Part shown: positions 12,127 through 22,048 of the stretch, in pieces
Position numbering within the stretch: position 1 is the first letter of the stretch
How the letters are laid out: every line of letters begins with the position of its first letter
NCBI GenBank assembly: GCA_022539475.1
Contig: VCMS01000210.1
Span: 1-64,000, forward strand
DNA length: 64,000 nt
Source of the DNA: Gracilaria domingensis
Lineage: Eukaryota; Rhodophyta; Florideophyceae; Gracilariales; Gracilariaceae
Reading direction: 5' to 3'
The notes under the pieces: generated by a model
The model's input: only the letters and a program-made list of their open reading frames with translations
Told to the model about the DNA's origin: nothing
Database searches by the model: none
Translations under genes and position numbers: made by a program

Positions 12127-13266
12127 CTAGCCGTGAGTAATCAGACGGTCCATAACGTATTCCCTGTTGAGGACACGCCGCTCAGTGTGCGGTTCGGTTG
12201 TCGTGCCCTCTTCTAAGATATCCTTGATTGCTTTCCCGTCCTGGGCGTTGTTGCCAAACGGCTTCCGTCCTGACGGCAGTGCGTTCTCTACGCCAGGTGG
12301 TCCTGGTGACGATTGCGTGTTCCTGACATTCAGGCTTCCAGATTTCTGGCTTTCCATCCCGTGTTGTAGAGCTGTGACCTTACTTTGGGCTTCTCGAACA
12401 GCGAGCTTCCGGCGTTCCGGCGGGATCTCCCGTCGTGAGGGGGAACGGTCCGCCTTGCGGTGCGCCAGCGAGTGGTGCTGTTGTGTGCGCCGTGGCGGCG
12501 TTTCGCCACTCATTGCTGGTGATGGGGCCTGCGCCGTTGCACGGCTGTGCGCTGCCGATTCGAATTCGGAAATTCCGTTTTCGGCGGCCGCAAGCCTTAC
12601 AGCAGGCACGTGCCAGGCTCGTGTGCTGTTGTCCTCCACTGGAGGCGGATCGCCGCCGATGCCAGACACTTGGCGCAATGTGCGCGCGTGTGCAGCGTTG
12701 TGCTGCTTCCTACTTACTGTGGCGTATCGGCTGGCCATATCGGCGGTTTCCTCCGTGTTTTCAACGGCTTCATCACTCGATGCTACACTGAGATCTCCCG
12801 AAGTCGGGTCTGCCGTAACAGCCCGCTCTCTTTTGAATAACTTTTCTTCCGGACTTCCGGCTCTCTTCGGCACAGGTGCGCTACCACTGTCGGGCTCCGA
12901 CTGCGGCGAGCGGGTATGTTCCGCATTTGACGCGGCTGTTGCTGTGTTTGCGACACTCTGTACCGGCCTGCCGGTCTCACGCTGCACAGCTGGGGCAGGC
13001 TCCTGTCCTTCCGTCTGCGACGGCAGTACAGTACCATCCGCGAGCAAAGCGGCGACTTCTGCAGCAGCTACACTCTGGTATTCTTCCGGGTGTGCGGCTT
13101 TGTGCTCCACCGAAGTGGTGCGTTCCTCCTCAGGCTTCCGCGATAACTGCTCGTTGTTCGCGTCTTTCCGATTGTTTGGCTGTGCGTCGGCCGTCCTCGC
13201 GCGTTCATTACGACTTGAGTGCGACATTGAGGCCTGCAACGGCGATTCCGTCGACGACGGCGACAA
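12127..13266 (-). pseudogene. third reading frame downstream of pol, copy B
   Basis: A 379-residue Ser/Pro/Arg/Glu-rich frame just after integrase, the counterpart of 4728-5876. It starts with SPSSTESPLQASMSH and ends with YVMDRLITHG. Conservation of the frame between two independent insertions suggests it was once translated as part of the element. No domain, transmembrane segment or signal peptide is visible. Function unknown. Confidence 0.6.
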
Positions 13267-13380
13267 CGACAGCGAGCGATTTGTTTCCTTCTCCCCCTCC
13301 TCAGTTGGAGCGTCGGGGGCGGTGGTAAGTATCTCCGGAGGGGCTAGTATCCGCGTGCGTACGTGAGCGGCAGCAGAAAC

Positions 13381-15658
13381 TCACTGGTGAGATTCCGGCT
13401 CAGCCGACAACTCAGCAAGTCCGCGGTTGGGATGCGGCAATACGGACAACGAAGTGGGCGCTACCGCTTCGGCGGCTGGATTCACAGTAGGCGTGGCGGT
13501 GTCCGGCGTTTCCGGTTGCGTTTTCGGAGAAGCAGGCGTTGGTGCAGGCGTTACGCGATCCCGCGAAAAAAGCTCGTGCTCTCCCTTGATGTCAAGGACA
13601 ACCGTAGTGTCGGTAACTGAAATGACCGGGTAGGGACCATCCGCGATAGGGGAAAGCTTGTGGCGCTTCTCCTTCTCGGGATTGTAGTATTCCTTCCGTA
13701 TGAAGGCATAGCTACCTTCCCCAATCTGAGGGGCATGTCTGCGCACTCTTGCGTCGAAATTCCGCTTGTAGGCGGCTTGTGCCTTAGCGATATTCTGCCT
13801 AACCGTAGGAATAATCTTCGTGAGCCATCCCTTCCACGCGTCCTAATGCAGGCGGGGCGAGGGGAACTTTTCCAGTACTGGCTGTGGCTCGATGACAACC
13901 GACGGTGGAACGGGTGATAGCACAAGCTCGAACGTCGAGATCTGAGTAGTACGATGAACATGCGTATTGTAGGCATACGTCACCGCATCGGTGTATTGAT
14001 CCCATTCCGATGGATGCTCGGCAACGAATGTCCGTAATGCATTGAGCATTGTGCCGTTAAAACGTTTAACCTGCCCATTACTCTGGGGATGATATGTTGT
14101 CGTGAACCAGTTTTGGATCCGCAAGATGCGGCAGACGTCTTGAAAGAACTTGGTCGCAAACTGCGGTCCGTTCTCCGATAACAAATCAATCGGGGGTGTG
14201 TAGACAAAAACTCAGTGTGTACCGAAAGCTTGGGTGACCGCACTGGCGGTAATCTTCTTCAAAGGCACAGTCCGTACCAGCTTAGAAAAGCGGTCGGTGA
14301 TCACCAGTAGAAACCGGTTCCCCTCACGGGTGCGAATAAACTCACCGAGCAAGTCAATAGCCACGAACTTTAGTGGAGCCCTAGCAGGGAAGAGTACCAA
14401 CTTCTTGGAATACTTCCGCAGTTTGACGCGGTTCTTCGCGCAATCAGAACATCCATGAACAGTGGTATACGCATCAAAAGCCATCGCTGGCCGGTAGAAG
14501 TCCTTTCTCAAGGTGTAGTACAACTTCCTGCCGCCAGTGTGGGCTGAGAGCTTCGCATAGTGCGACAGGTGCAGTACGCGTGACTTAAGTGAGTGCGGAA
14601 CCACAGTCTGTGACCTGTTTCCGACAGTTCGATTGAGAAATCCTTGATCGTTCTCGACGAAAAGCAGCCGTGCTCTGCCGTTCAAACGGCTACGAATCTC
14701 CGTACAAAAACAGTCCGTGTGCTGCTCCCTGATGAGTTCTTCCAGCTTAATCGGTACGAAAGAACCCGGTTCTGGGCGCGTGTCTGACACGGCTAAAACA
14801 GCATCGTAGATGTCCCATCCTCCAGAATCTTCATCGGCATCGCTCGAGCCGTCTTCCGCGAGGAAGCACGGCATTTCCAGGTCATCGACTGGCGCAGCTT
14901 CAGCCGTTGTTTCCAAGCGGGACAGTGCATCAGCCTGAGTGTTCAGGAGTCCTTTCTTGTAGCGGATTTCAAAGTCGAATTCCGACAAGCGAAGTCTCCG
15001 CCGCATCAAGCGGCCGAATGGCTCTGCTATAGAGAGTAGCCAGCGTAAGGCCGAATGATCGGTATGAAAAATGAGACGAGTTCCCATTAGATAGGGCCGC
15101 AGTGTCTGTAATGCCCAGACAACTGCCAAGCACTCCTTCTCGGATACCGAGTAATTCCTCTCGTGAACGTTGAGGGTTCTTGACCAATACCCAATTGGCA
15201 ATCGCTCGCCATCCTTGATGGTCTGGAACAGTCCACAGCCAACTTGGTAGTCGCTCGCATCCGTATCTATTGCATACGGCAGACCAGCTTTAGGTGAGGA
15301 TAAAACATGTGGCGATGTCACCGCGTCAAAGAGCGACGAGAAAGCCACAGATGTGCGGTCGTCGAACGCTTCCAGATTGACTGGCTGTCCTTTGCGAAGA
15401 AGCTCGTTTAGAGCTGCAGCGATATCCGCAAAGTTCGGAATGAAGCGGCAATACACATTGCACAAACCGAGAAAAGATCGGAGTTCCGTCTCCGTCCGCG
15501 GATGCTTAGCCTCTTTGAGAGATTTCACACGGACTTCGTCTATCGACAGATGTCCAGGACGGATAACGTGGCCGAGATACCTGACGGTCTCGGTGAAGAA
15601 CTCGCACTTCTTCAGCTTGAGTGTAATGCCTGCATCGCGTAGGATTCGCATCACATCC
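13381..15658 (-). pseudogene. pol 3' half (end of RT, RNase H, integrase), copy B
   Basis: Carries the end of the RT domain, RNase H (DTDASDYQVGCGLF near 15270), the integrase zinc region (LSHYAKLSAH near 14560) and the integrase core and C-terminal tail, ending near 13381. It is the continuation of the RT that stops at 31413. Part of a broken element. Confidence 0.9.
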
Positions 15659-15664
15659 CGTACG
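15659..15664. repeat. target-site duplication CGTACG, left
   Basis: CGTACG joins gypsy pol to the insertion. The same six bases are at 31407-31412. The uninterrupted site is present once in copy A at 2339-2344. Because the hexamer is a palindrome in a palindromic context, a 5- to 7-bp reading is also possible. Confidence 0.8.
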
Positions 15665-15912
15665 TCTGTGTTCTGCAAAGTGGAATGTAGTCTGTTCGCT
15701 TTGGAAACTAAGCTAGTTTTTGGGCTATTTGGGGCGCGCGAGGGGATAGCAGAGGCTGGCACTCAAAAAATTATGAAATTTTGGAATATTAAATTCTATC
15801 TTGCGCAGTTTAATTCTTGGGTCTCCTAGTTTTTGTAGAGGTTCTACTTCGCCGCACCACCCCATCCACTCTTTTCCGCGACCCTCTCTCAAAACTGCGC
15901 TCGTGCTAGTTT
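15665..15912 (+). repeat. left terminal and subterminal repeats of the DNA transposon
   Basis: TCTGT terminus at 15665. Subterminal motifs GCTAGTTTTTGG at 15712, CCTAGTTTTTG at 15825 and GTGCTAGTTT at 15903. All read in the same direction and are mirrored at the right end. Subterminal arrays of this kind are the transposase/accessory-protein binding sites of CACTA-type elements; binding here is inference. Confidence 0.65.
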
Positions 15913-16025
15913 GCGTTTCCATTTTCTCCCATGTTGCAATTCCTATTGCAACTCATCCCACTTCAATCATCCCATCACTTCTTCCCAGTCCACAGCACCC
16001 CCGCTCTTTACCCATTTCTCGCCCA

Positions 16026-17113
16026 TCACGCGTCCGCATCCTCCCTCTCCGTCTCCGCGAACGTCATTCTGTAGAAGTCAGGTTGGCAACTATCCCCATT
16101 CTCGTATACCCGCCTCGCCCCAAAACCGCTCCAAATCCCTCCCATCCTTCTCTCCTTCTGTCCCCTCAAAATCCCTTTCGCAGTCCGCGCTACCTCCGCC
16201 GCACTCCTAAACCCAGTCACCACTGGAGCTGCGACTCCTCCCGCGGCACCTCCTCCACCACCTTATTCATCTCCTTACGCCTCTTCTTCAGACGGCTCTT
16301 CTCATTCCCAACCCCACCACCCTTTGTCTTCGGTGTCACAGAGGACCCCTTCTTCACCACCACCCTTCCCGCACTTCCCTTCTCCGTCTTTCCCTCCACA
16401 CTTCTTTTCCCCGTCTCCTATTCCACCAATCTTTTCTTCTTGCCCAGCTCCTTCACCTCCTTCTCCAGCACGTCCAACATCTCGTTCAGAACCCTATTCT
16501 CCTCCAGCAACTCTCCAACCTCCCTTCCCTCACACTCTACTTTCCCATACACATGATTCGTCATCTCCACTCCCAATACCGACAACGAATTCCGCAGGCT
16601 CGAAATCGTCTCAACCGAAACACCACTACCACCACCCCTCAGCACCACACTGCCAATTTCCGTTAAAATCTCCACAATTCCATCGTCCAGTCGCTCCTTC
16701 ATCACCAACCCCAACATCCCCACCCTCGCCTTCATCTCCCCCACAAACCGCATCTCCCTGTCATTCTCTCCGCCCCCACTCTCTATCTGGTCTCCAACCT
16801 CTAACTGACTCAGATGCACCGCACCCCTTCTCTCCATTGCGACCCCCTTCACCTCCAATTATACACCCTTCTCCACCTCATCACCATCCCCTCTCCTCGC
16901 CTCACACTTCTTTCCTTCATCGGCCACTTCCTTCTTCTGCAACATCCGACCAGCGGCCGTAATCACGTCCCCTTTCCGCTTTGGTGACGGCATCGGCGGT
17001 ATCTCCTTCCTCTCCAACAGCACCAACAGCTCCTCATCCTTCACGTATCCGTTCGACATCTTCAGAAGAAGAAGTAGTAGTTGGATCGAAGTTTTCGCTG
17101 CGATACAGAGCAA
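16026..17113 (-). pseudogene. decayed coiled-coil Lys/Glu-rich protein of the transposon
   Basis: A single minus-strand frame from 17113 to 16217 reads through in-frame stops just after 16859 and 16418, and ends at 16217. A further piece in another frame covers 16223-16026. The product is rich in Glu, Lys, Val and Gly. It has a Leu/Val heptad stretch (LLEENRVLNEMLDVLEKEVK) in the middle and basic Lys/Arg clusters toward the end. The coding strand is almost all purine, which leaves the plus strand CT-rich over 15.8-17.0 kb. No known domain. The long shared frame argues for a real gene lost by nonsense changes, or one using read-through; the first is simpler. It could be a DNA-binding accessory protein of the transposon (inference). 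Confidence 0.5.
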
Positions 17114-17309
17114 TCGAGTTAAGCTGTGCTGTCAACCCCCACTGTCCAACCACACGGGCTATATCCAGCACCATGATTGTCCCTGTTTCCCTCATCCCAT
17201 TTCCCGCCAAAACATCCACTGTACACCTCCGCACCTTCCACTATGTAAGCGCCACCCCTCTGTCCCCTCTTTCGCGCTCACATAGTCCCCACCCACCTCG
17301 CCTCGACTG

Positions 17310-17655
17310 GCGATATTTTTCTCTTCCGCCACAACCTCACCCGATGGTTGTGGCAAAACAGGAAGATATCGCCAGTAGCGACAAGCAGAGGACTAGTGAT
17401 TGTACTTAGAGTAGCTCACCCTCCGTCTCGACTGAGGTCATCTTCTTCTTCTGTCACATCCTGTGTAGGTTGTGACAAAACAGGAAGGTGTAACCACTCG
17501 ACGCCGGATGGGTAACAATGATAGCACGTAGAGCAGTTCATCCTCCATCTCAACATCCACTGGGGATATATTGAGGTTCTCTCACACTCTTTCCCGGTTG
17601 TGACACTAGAAAAATACATCTCCAGTAGAGACGGAGAATATAGTTGTGATAAGAA
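17310..17655. repeat. three degenerate tandem repeats (~125 bp), each with a hairpin
   Basis: GGTTGTGGCAAAACAGGAAG at 17346, GGTTGTGACAAAACAGGAAG near 17469 and GGTTGTGACACTAGAAAAAT near 17595 start three related units about 125 bp apart. Each follows an inverted complement. The first forms a long hairpin, CTGGCGATAT ... GCCACAACC / GGTTGTGGC ... ATATCGCCAG. No gene is seen in them. They lie between the coiled-coil gene and the epimerase copy. Confidence 0.6.
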
Positions 17656-17699
17656 GTAAAGATAAAGATGTAACAAACAAAAATTTTATGCTACTATCT

Positions 17700-18397
17700 C
17701 TAACCAACCTTTCGAAAACCAGCTATGACATGAGCTGGGTTACTCGATCCCAAGATGGCAGATCCTGCAACTAAAATGTTTGCACCGGCCTTCATTACTC
17801 CTGTCACAGTACTCAGTCCAATACTCCCATCCACCTGTATCCCTATTCTTGGGTCCAACTCCCTTGCATGTCGCACCTTACCCAGAACACCCTCCATAAA
17901 CGCCTGTCCTCCAAATCCTGGCTCCAGCGTCATCAATAACATGTCTACAACTCCTTCCTTCATAAGTGCTTCTACGACCTTTATAGACGTATTCAGGCGG
18001 AACGCAACTCCAACCTGCATTCCCATTCTTTCAATTCGGTTACATAATTCCTTCAACACCACTTTCTCCTCCTCAGTTGGTACCTCGCAGTTTTCTAGTC
18101 CCTTAGCCACACTCTCGATATGAAATGTGACTCCGTCTGCGCCTGCTTCTGCAAAGAGTCTTTTATCCATCGCCCAGGATCCGATACCATCAGATGAAAG
18201 TCCAAAAACAATTTCGTATGCCTTCGCAACGCTTTCAAAATAGGCGGTCCAACAGTAAGGTTTGCCACAAAATGACCATCCATTACATCTATATGCAGCC
18301 ACTACGCTCCAGCCTCTTCCATTGCACTCGCTTCATCTGAAAAGCGAGCAAAGTCTGAAGCCAAAATTGATGGTGCTATAATTAAACGAGAATCCAT
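17700..18397 (-). pseudogene. RPE: ribulose-phosphate 3-epimerase copy carried by the transposon
   Basis: The family interconverts ribulose 5-phosphate and xylulose 5-phosphate in the pentose-phosphate and Calvin pathways, using two Asp and two His on a TIM barrel with a metal ion. The start ATG at 18397 is followed by IIAPSILASDFAR, then HIDVMDGHFVANLTVGPP, FLDFHLMVSDP, MTLEPGFGGQAFM, QVDGSIG and GANILVAGSAILG; these are the standard landmarks of the enzyme from end to end. There is a TAG about 30 codons in, just before WLHIDVMDG where family members have Asp, and one frame change near 18160-18180. No introns. It lies inside the DNA transposon, so it is best read as a captured host gene now disabled. 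Alternatively it is a retrocopy that landed in the element; no poly(A) tail is visible. Confidence 0.88.
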
Positions 18398-18904
18398 ACT
18401 GAACACCGATAACTTCAGTAACACCAAACCCGTCCCTCCCAGATATACTCCCATTTTAGATCTCAATAAAAGAGAAGATTATGGCAATCCGAGTGAAGCT
18501 ATAGAACCCGTTCACGTCATTTATGAAGCCAAAATGGCTCCTTTCATCCTGTATTCAAGCTCCCGTAACTCGTACGTACAACTCAACACTATTCGATCAG
18601 TCATTCATTGTCCTTCTACTTTCCTTTTTCATCCACACTTTGTATGGTCTCATACAAGCTTTATCATTCATTCAGTACAATCACATATCATACATTTCGC
18701 TCACTTTCACAAGGTGAACCATGTTTTGGTTCTGCGCTTCCCAACCGTTTGTACTTAAGTATCACTCTTTACCCCAGCAGTTCTCCGCCCCATCTTCCAT
18801 TGATATCGTCACACAAAAACAATCGAACACTTGCAATGAACTCCCAGTCATACATGCCTCCGACTCCGCCTCCGAGTCCCAGATACTCCGACGTCCCTCA
18901 GGAC
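18398..18904. other. spacer between epimerase copy and unknown gene
   Basis: AT-rich stretch that contains the leader side of the epimerase copy and the downstream side of the minus-strand unknown gene. No gene or repeat recognised. Confidence 0.4.
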
Positions 18905-19741
18905 TCATCTCGCACCCGAAGGTCTCTGGCCATTATTGTTGGAAGGGGGCGTATAGGTACCATGCTGGCGAACGAACAAGATATGGTCATTTTCGCAATC
19001 CCCTCCTTGTGTGGATTGCGCATCCGCGTCTGGGAGGGGACCTTTTATGATCTCATCATCCTCTTCTTGCAGAGCAGTCCCGTGCTGAACCGTCTGTTTC
19101 GACGCAGAAGTTCCCCTTGTGTCCACGGTCTGATTCATCGCAGGAGATGCCCTTCTCGACGCAGTGGGCTTCGTAGCGGCGGTAGACTTTGTTTGGCCTG
19201 TCCACTTCGTAGCCGGGGATGATCTCTTCTCCTTAGTCTGCTTCGTAACAGACGATGAACCGGCCCGCGGAGGTGCTACTGATGCGCTACCTCTCGGTGT
19301 TGATGAACTTCGAATTGGCTGCGTGCGGCTTGTCGGCGTCATCACCTCACTGATAGCGCCCATCGTTCCTCGCTTGGACGCCGGAATGCTGGCTGTCACT
19401 GGTTCCATCACTTTCTCATCCCAAGGAGCGGCCGTCCGGAGATCCTGGATGTATTGTGGAGGATCCAGGCCCTCCGCTCGGTAAGGATAGAGCGTCTGAC
19501 GGCTTCGACTATTGAGAATATTATGAACAACCACAAGACCTGGGGCCAATTGCTTCCCGTTCAACTCGCGGCGTAGAACACTTCCAATTCCATGAAACAA
19601 CGCTTCCCCGACTATCAACTTTCCTTCATTCTCAATATCCGTCTGCAGAGAAACCCGCATTCCACCTTGCAATGATCGAGTGCTCCGCCGAGTGCGAGGA
19701 GTCACGCTTTGCGTACGCTTTCGAACACGAGTTGGCTTCAT
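18905..19741 (-). CDS. unknown basic protein, divergent partner of the methyltransferase gene
   Basis: 278 residues from the ATG at 19741 (MKPTRVRKRTQ); the frame extends further upstream into the repeat arm, but this ATG is the first one after the promoter-like arm. The N-terminal third has a compact segment (LIVGEALFHGIGSVLRREL, LVVVHNILNSRSRQTLYPYR). The rest is a low-complexity Ser/Thr/Pro/Lys tail with loosely repeated KQT/KPT/SPA units and an acidic end. No domain recognised. It is uninterrupted, unlike most neighbours. It sits back-to-back with the methyltransferase gene and shares its duplicated promoter arm, so co-expression is likely. It may be a DNA-binding or nuclear accessory protein (inference from charge). 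Confidence 0.55.
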   Translation of the reverse strand: MKPTRVRKRTQSVTPRTRRSTRSLQGGMRVSLQTDIENEGKLIVGEALFHGIGSVLRRELNGKQLAPGLVVVHNILNSRSRQTLYPYRAEGLDPPQYIQDLRTAAPWDEKVMEPVTASIPASKRGTMGAISEVMTPTSRTQPIRSSSTPRGSASVAPPRAGSSSVTKQTKEKRSSPATKWTGQTKSTAATKPTASRRASPAMNQTVDTRGTSASKQTVQHGTALQEEDDEIIKGPLPDADAQSTQGGDCENDHILFVRQHGTYTPPSNNNGQRPSGAR

Positions 19742-19800
19742 GTTGAAGAGATATTGCAGTGAAAGGTGTATATCAACAATACGCTCGCTCTGGACGATAG

Positions 19801-19893
19801 AAGAACGGAGGCGAGCCTTTAAATGGCGACTTACGCTGGGCACCCCCGCTTTCGGCAGCTCCTCCCAGCGCAGTGCCAGTCTCGTCCTTGTCC
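19801..19893 (-). promoter_or_regulatory. promoter-like repeat arm, left (minus strand)
   Basis: Inverted, near-identical counterpart of 20612-20704 (three to five differences by eye). It ends 60 bases before the ATG at 19741 and includes ATTTAAAG, a plausible TATA-type box, on the minus strand. Confidence 0.55.
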
Positions 19894-20097
19894 TGTCGGA
19901 GGCCGCTCGCAGGCTGATTGTACGCTTTAGAGTCGTGGAGTTCACGCAATGATAACTCACGCGAGCAATGGTCGCGCTCCCTAATCGTGCTCTTCAAATG
20001 CTTTCCATAGTACTCAGGAGTACACTCATTCACATTCATGTACAGCCTACTCCCGCCAATACACGTAGACAGCGGCGCCAACGTCCCGGCGGCCGGG

Positions 20098-20441
20098 TGT
20101 AGCGAAATCACTGCGAGGGGGCGTGTTTTGGGAGGTCCCGGGAAGGCGCCAGAACGTGCCCAAAACGTGCCCGCGGGCGGAGGGGGGGGGGTCGGTCGTG
20201 TTAAGGTAGGTACCCTAACACAACAGGACCCCGCCGCCCGCGGGCACGTTTTGGGCGATTTTTTGAAATATGTGCGATTTTATGCCCGCGGGCGGGGGGG
20301 TCCGGTCGTGTTAGGGTACCTACCCTAACACGACCGACCCCCCCCGTCGCTCGCGGCCACGTTTTGGGCACATTCTGGCGCTCTCCGGAGACCTCCCAAA
20401 ACACTCCCCCAGGCACTTCCGGCAGTGATTTCGCTGCACAC
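20098..20441. repeat. GC-rich inverted repeat with two nested 24-bp palindromes
   Basis: Arms at 20098-20221 and about 20312-20441 are inverted copies of each other. Each begins at GCGAAATCACTGC and contains TGTTTTGGGAGGTC and GCCCAAAACGTG. Inside are two near-palindromes, GTGTTAAGGTAGGTACCCTAACAC at 20198 and GTGTTAGGGTACCTACCCTAACAC near 20309, and several copies of ACGTTTTGGGC and CCCGCGGGC. This lies midway between two divergent genes of the transposon. It could be an operator, an origin-like site or a binding array for the element's own protein; the sequence alone does not say which. Confidence 0.7.
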
Positions 20442-20611
20442 GCCGTGCACATATATCGAACTAGAGAAAACTAGCGCTTCACACCCCCTTGGTCGGCGAC
20501 TATTAGTATAATACGCGACCTTTGCAATAGCTCCGAATCGCGACGTGGCCGACACGCGACGCTATCCCACCCGCTCTAAGCGGCACTGACACCCACCTCA
20601 GGCAGCGGACA

Positions 20612-20704
20612 CGGACACGGACGAGACTGGCAGTGCGCTGGGAGGAGCTGCCGAAAGCTGGGGTGCCCAGCGTAAGTCGCCATTTAAAGGCTCGCCTCCG
20701 TTCT
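20612..20704 (+). promoter_or_regulatory. promoter-like repeat arm, right (plus strand)
   Basis: Contains GAGCTGCCGAAAGC, GCCCAGCGTAAGTCGCC and ATTTAAAGGCTCGCC, all mirrored in the left arm. It ends 14 bases before the ATG at 20718 of the methyltransferase gene. Duplicated arms would give both divergent genes the same core promoter. Confidence 0.55.
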
Positions 20705-20717
20705 TTGCGCTGAAGCG

Positions 20718-21639
20718 ATGGATTCCACCGATGATGGAGAGAAGATACATCCTATCTACATGAGTGCTCCGCCTCCAGCGTTCCATGCATGTGTCAGACT
20801 TTTCTTGATTCTTCGCGATGCTTTGGCAAACAGCGATGGAGGCCCTAATCGGCCACGGGACGTGGGGTTTAGAGGGCTAATAGATTTCTGCGCCGAGAAC
20901 TATAAGGATATTCAGGAGAAGGAAGATGGTTGAGGAGGCCACTAACTCCAAGAACCTGCAGAACTTGACACTGCAACAGCTGCGAAAGAGTTTTGTGAAT
21001 AACAAGCCTGTGGAGCAACGATATCTTGTAACGAAGCAGCAGGGGGATGAGGACCAGAGACTCCGCGATAATTTCCTTCTCTCTATGGATATGGGTATAT
21101 ACCTACCGGTGCGATGCCTGGTTGGTTATTTCATGACCAGGAGAAAGCAGGTTCTGAAGACGACAGTGTTCATCCCACCAACAGCTGCGAACCCATTTGA
21201 GGTCGTCATATACTTATCATACCTCGGCCACATAATGGGAGAGAACGACAACATTAGAATGATGAAGAAGAAACAACCGAAAAAGAAACGAAAAGTGAAT
21301 CATGTACTATCTGTGTACATACCCACTTTTACGTCGTTCTCCAAAGACAACTGTGATCGACTGGGATTCGCTATCAGTGAGGTCGTATGGGCATGGAGTT
21401 GTTTTGCGGCTCAGCTTGGATACACGAACGTTCAGCATATGGTGAAACCATACATATACATGAATATGCAGACGTTGAAGTATACAGCGCTAGAGACACG
21501 GGAGTCTGGTTATGCCCCGCCAAGCCAGAGTACTCGATTCAACACACAGGATGTGCCACAGAGCAGTACTAGTGGATCGGTGGAGACCTTGAGTGATGAA
21601 TGCGATACAAACCTGCGAATACTTGCTAAAAATTTTTGA
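20718..21639 (+). pseudogene. N-terminal part of the methyltransferase-SET gene
   Basis: Begins at the ATG at 20718 (MDSTDDGEKIHPIYMSAPPP), right after the promoter arm. The first frame stops at 20933; a second frame overlaps it from the ATG at 20926 and runs to 21639. The product is helical, with aromatic residues, a Lys-rich nuclear-localisation-like run near 21262-21295 (KKKQPKKKRK) and a Ser/Thr-rich end. I recognise no domain. Same strand and order as the methyltransferase and SET parts that follow, so it is most simply their N-terminal region, split by a frame change or an intron. Confidence 0.5.
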
Positions 21640-22048
21640 CAGACCTCGAAAATGTGGATCGATAAGCTATCGAAGGGAAATGGGAGATATGGCGGGAGAT
21701 TGTAGAGGGTTCTGTTTGGTCACTTTTCAGAGTGGTATTTATTGTGCGACGGGTTGAGTCGCGACTGCTGTTGATGGTCAGAGTTTCAGAAGGTCTTTAT
21801 TACCATCGCGCTCTCATTCTGCAGTGAACGCCTCTCGTGAGGCCTTTCGGCGCCTGTGCGCCATTCTAACTGCCACCCTTCGACATGGGTGCTGTTCTAC
21901 GACACTGACGACCCCGCCAGGGCCGTCAGCGCCGGCCTACCGCGGGAGCTAGAGCCGCTACTGTACGCAATGAACACCGTCTCTTGCTCGCGTCTCTACA
22001 GAAACCATATGCACCCACGATAGCCTCTATAGCTTACGGGTTGATCAG
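21640..22048 (+). other. non-coding stretch inside the methyltransferase-SET gene
   Basis: All three plus frames are closed by stops. The stretch has short GC hairpins (GGCGCCTGTGCGCC near 21849). It could be an intron, a decayed exon or a small insertion; I see no clear splice pair or target duplication. Confidence 0.35.

Noticed and set aside
15801-16962. Ser/Pro-rich plus-strand frames.
   Set aside because: Mirror of the purine-rich minus-strand coiled-coil gene; pure low-complexity composition.
17310-17655. CRISPR-like array.
   Set aside because: Only three diverged long units with no uniform spacers, in a eukaryotic transposon.
20198-20332. Telomere-like TTAGGG repeats.
   Set aside because: Only single TTAGGGT units within palindromes, not an array.
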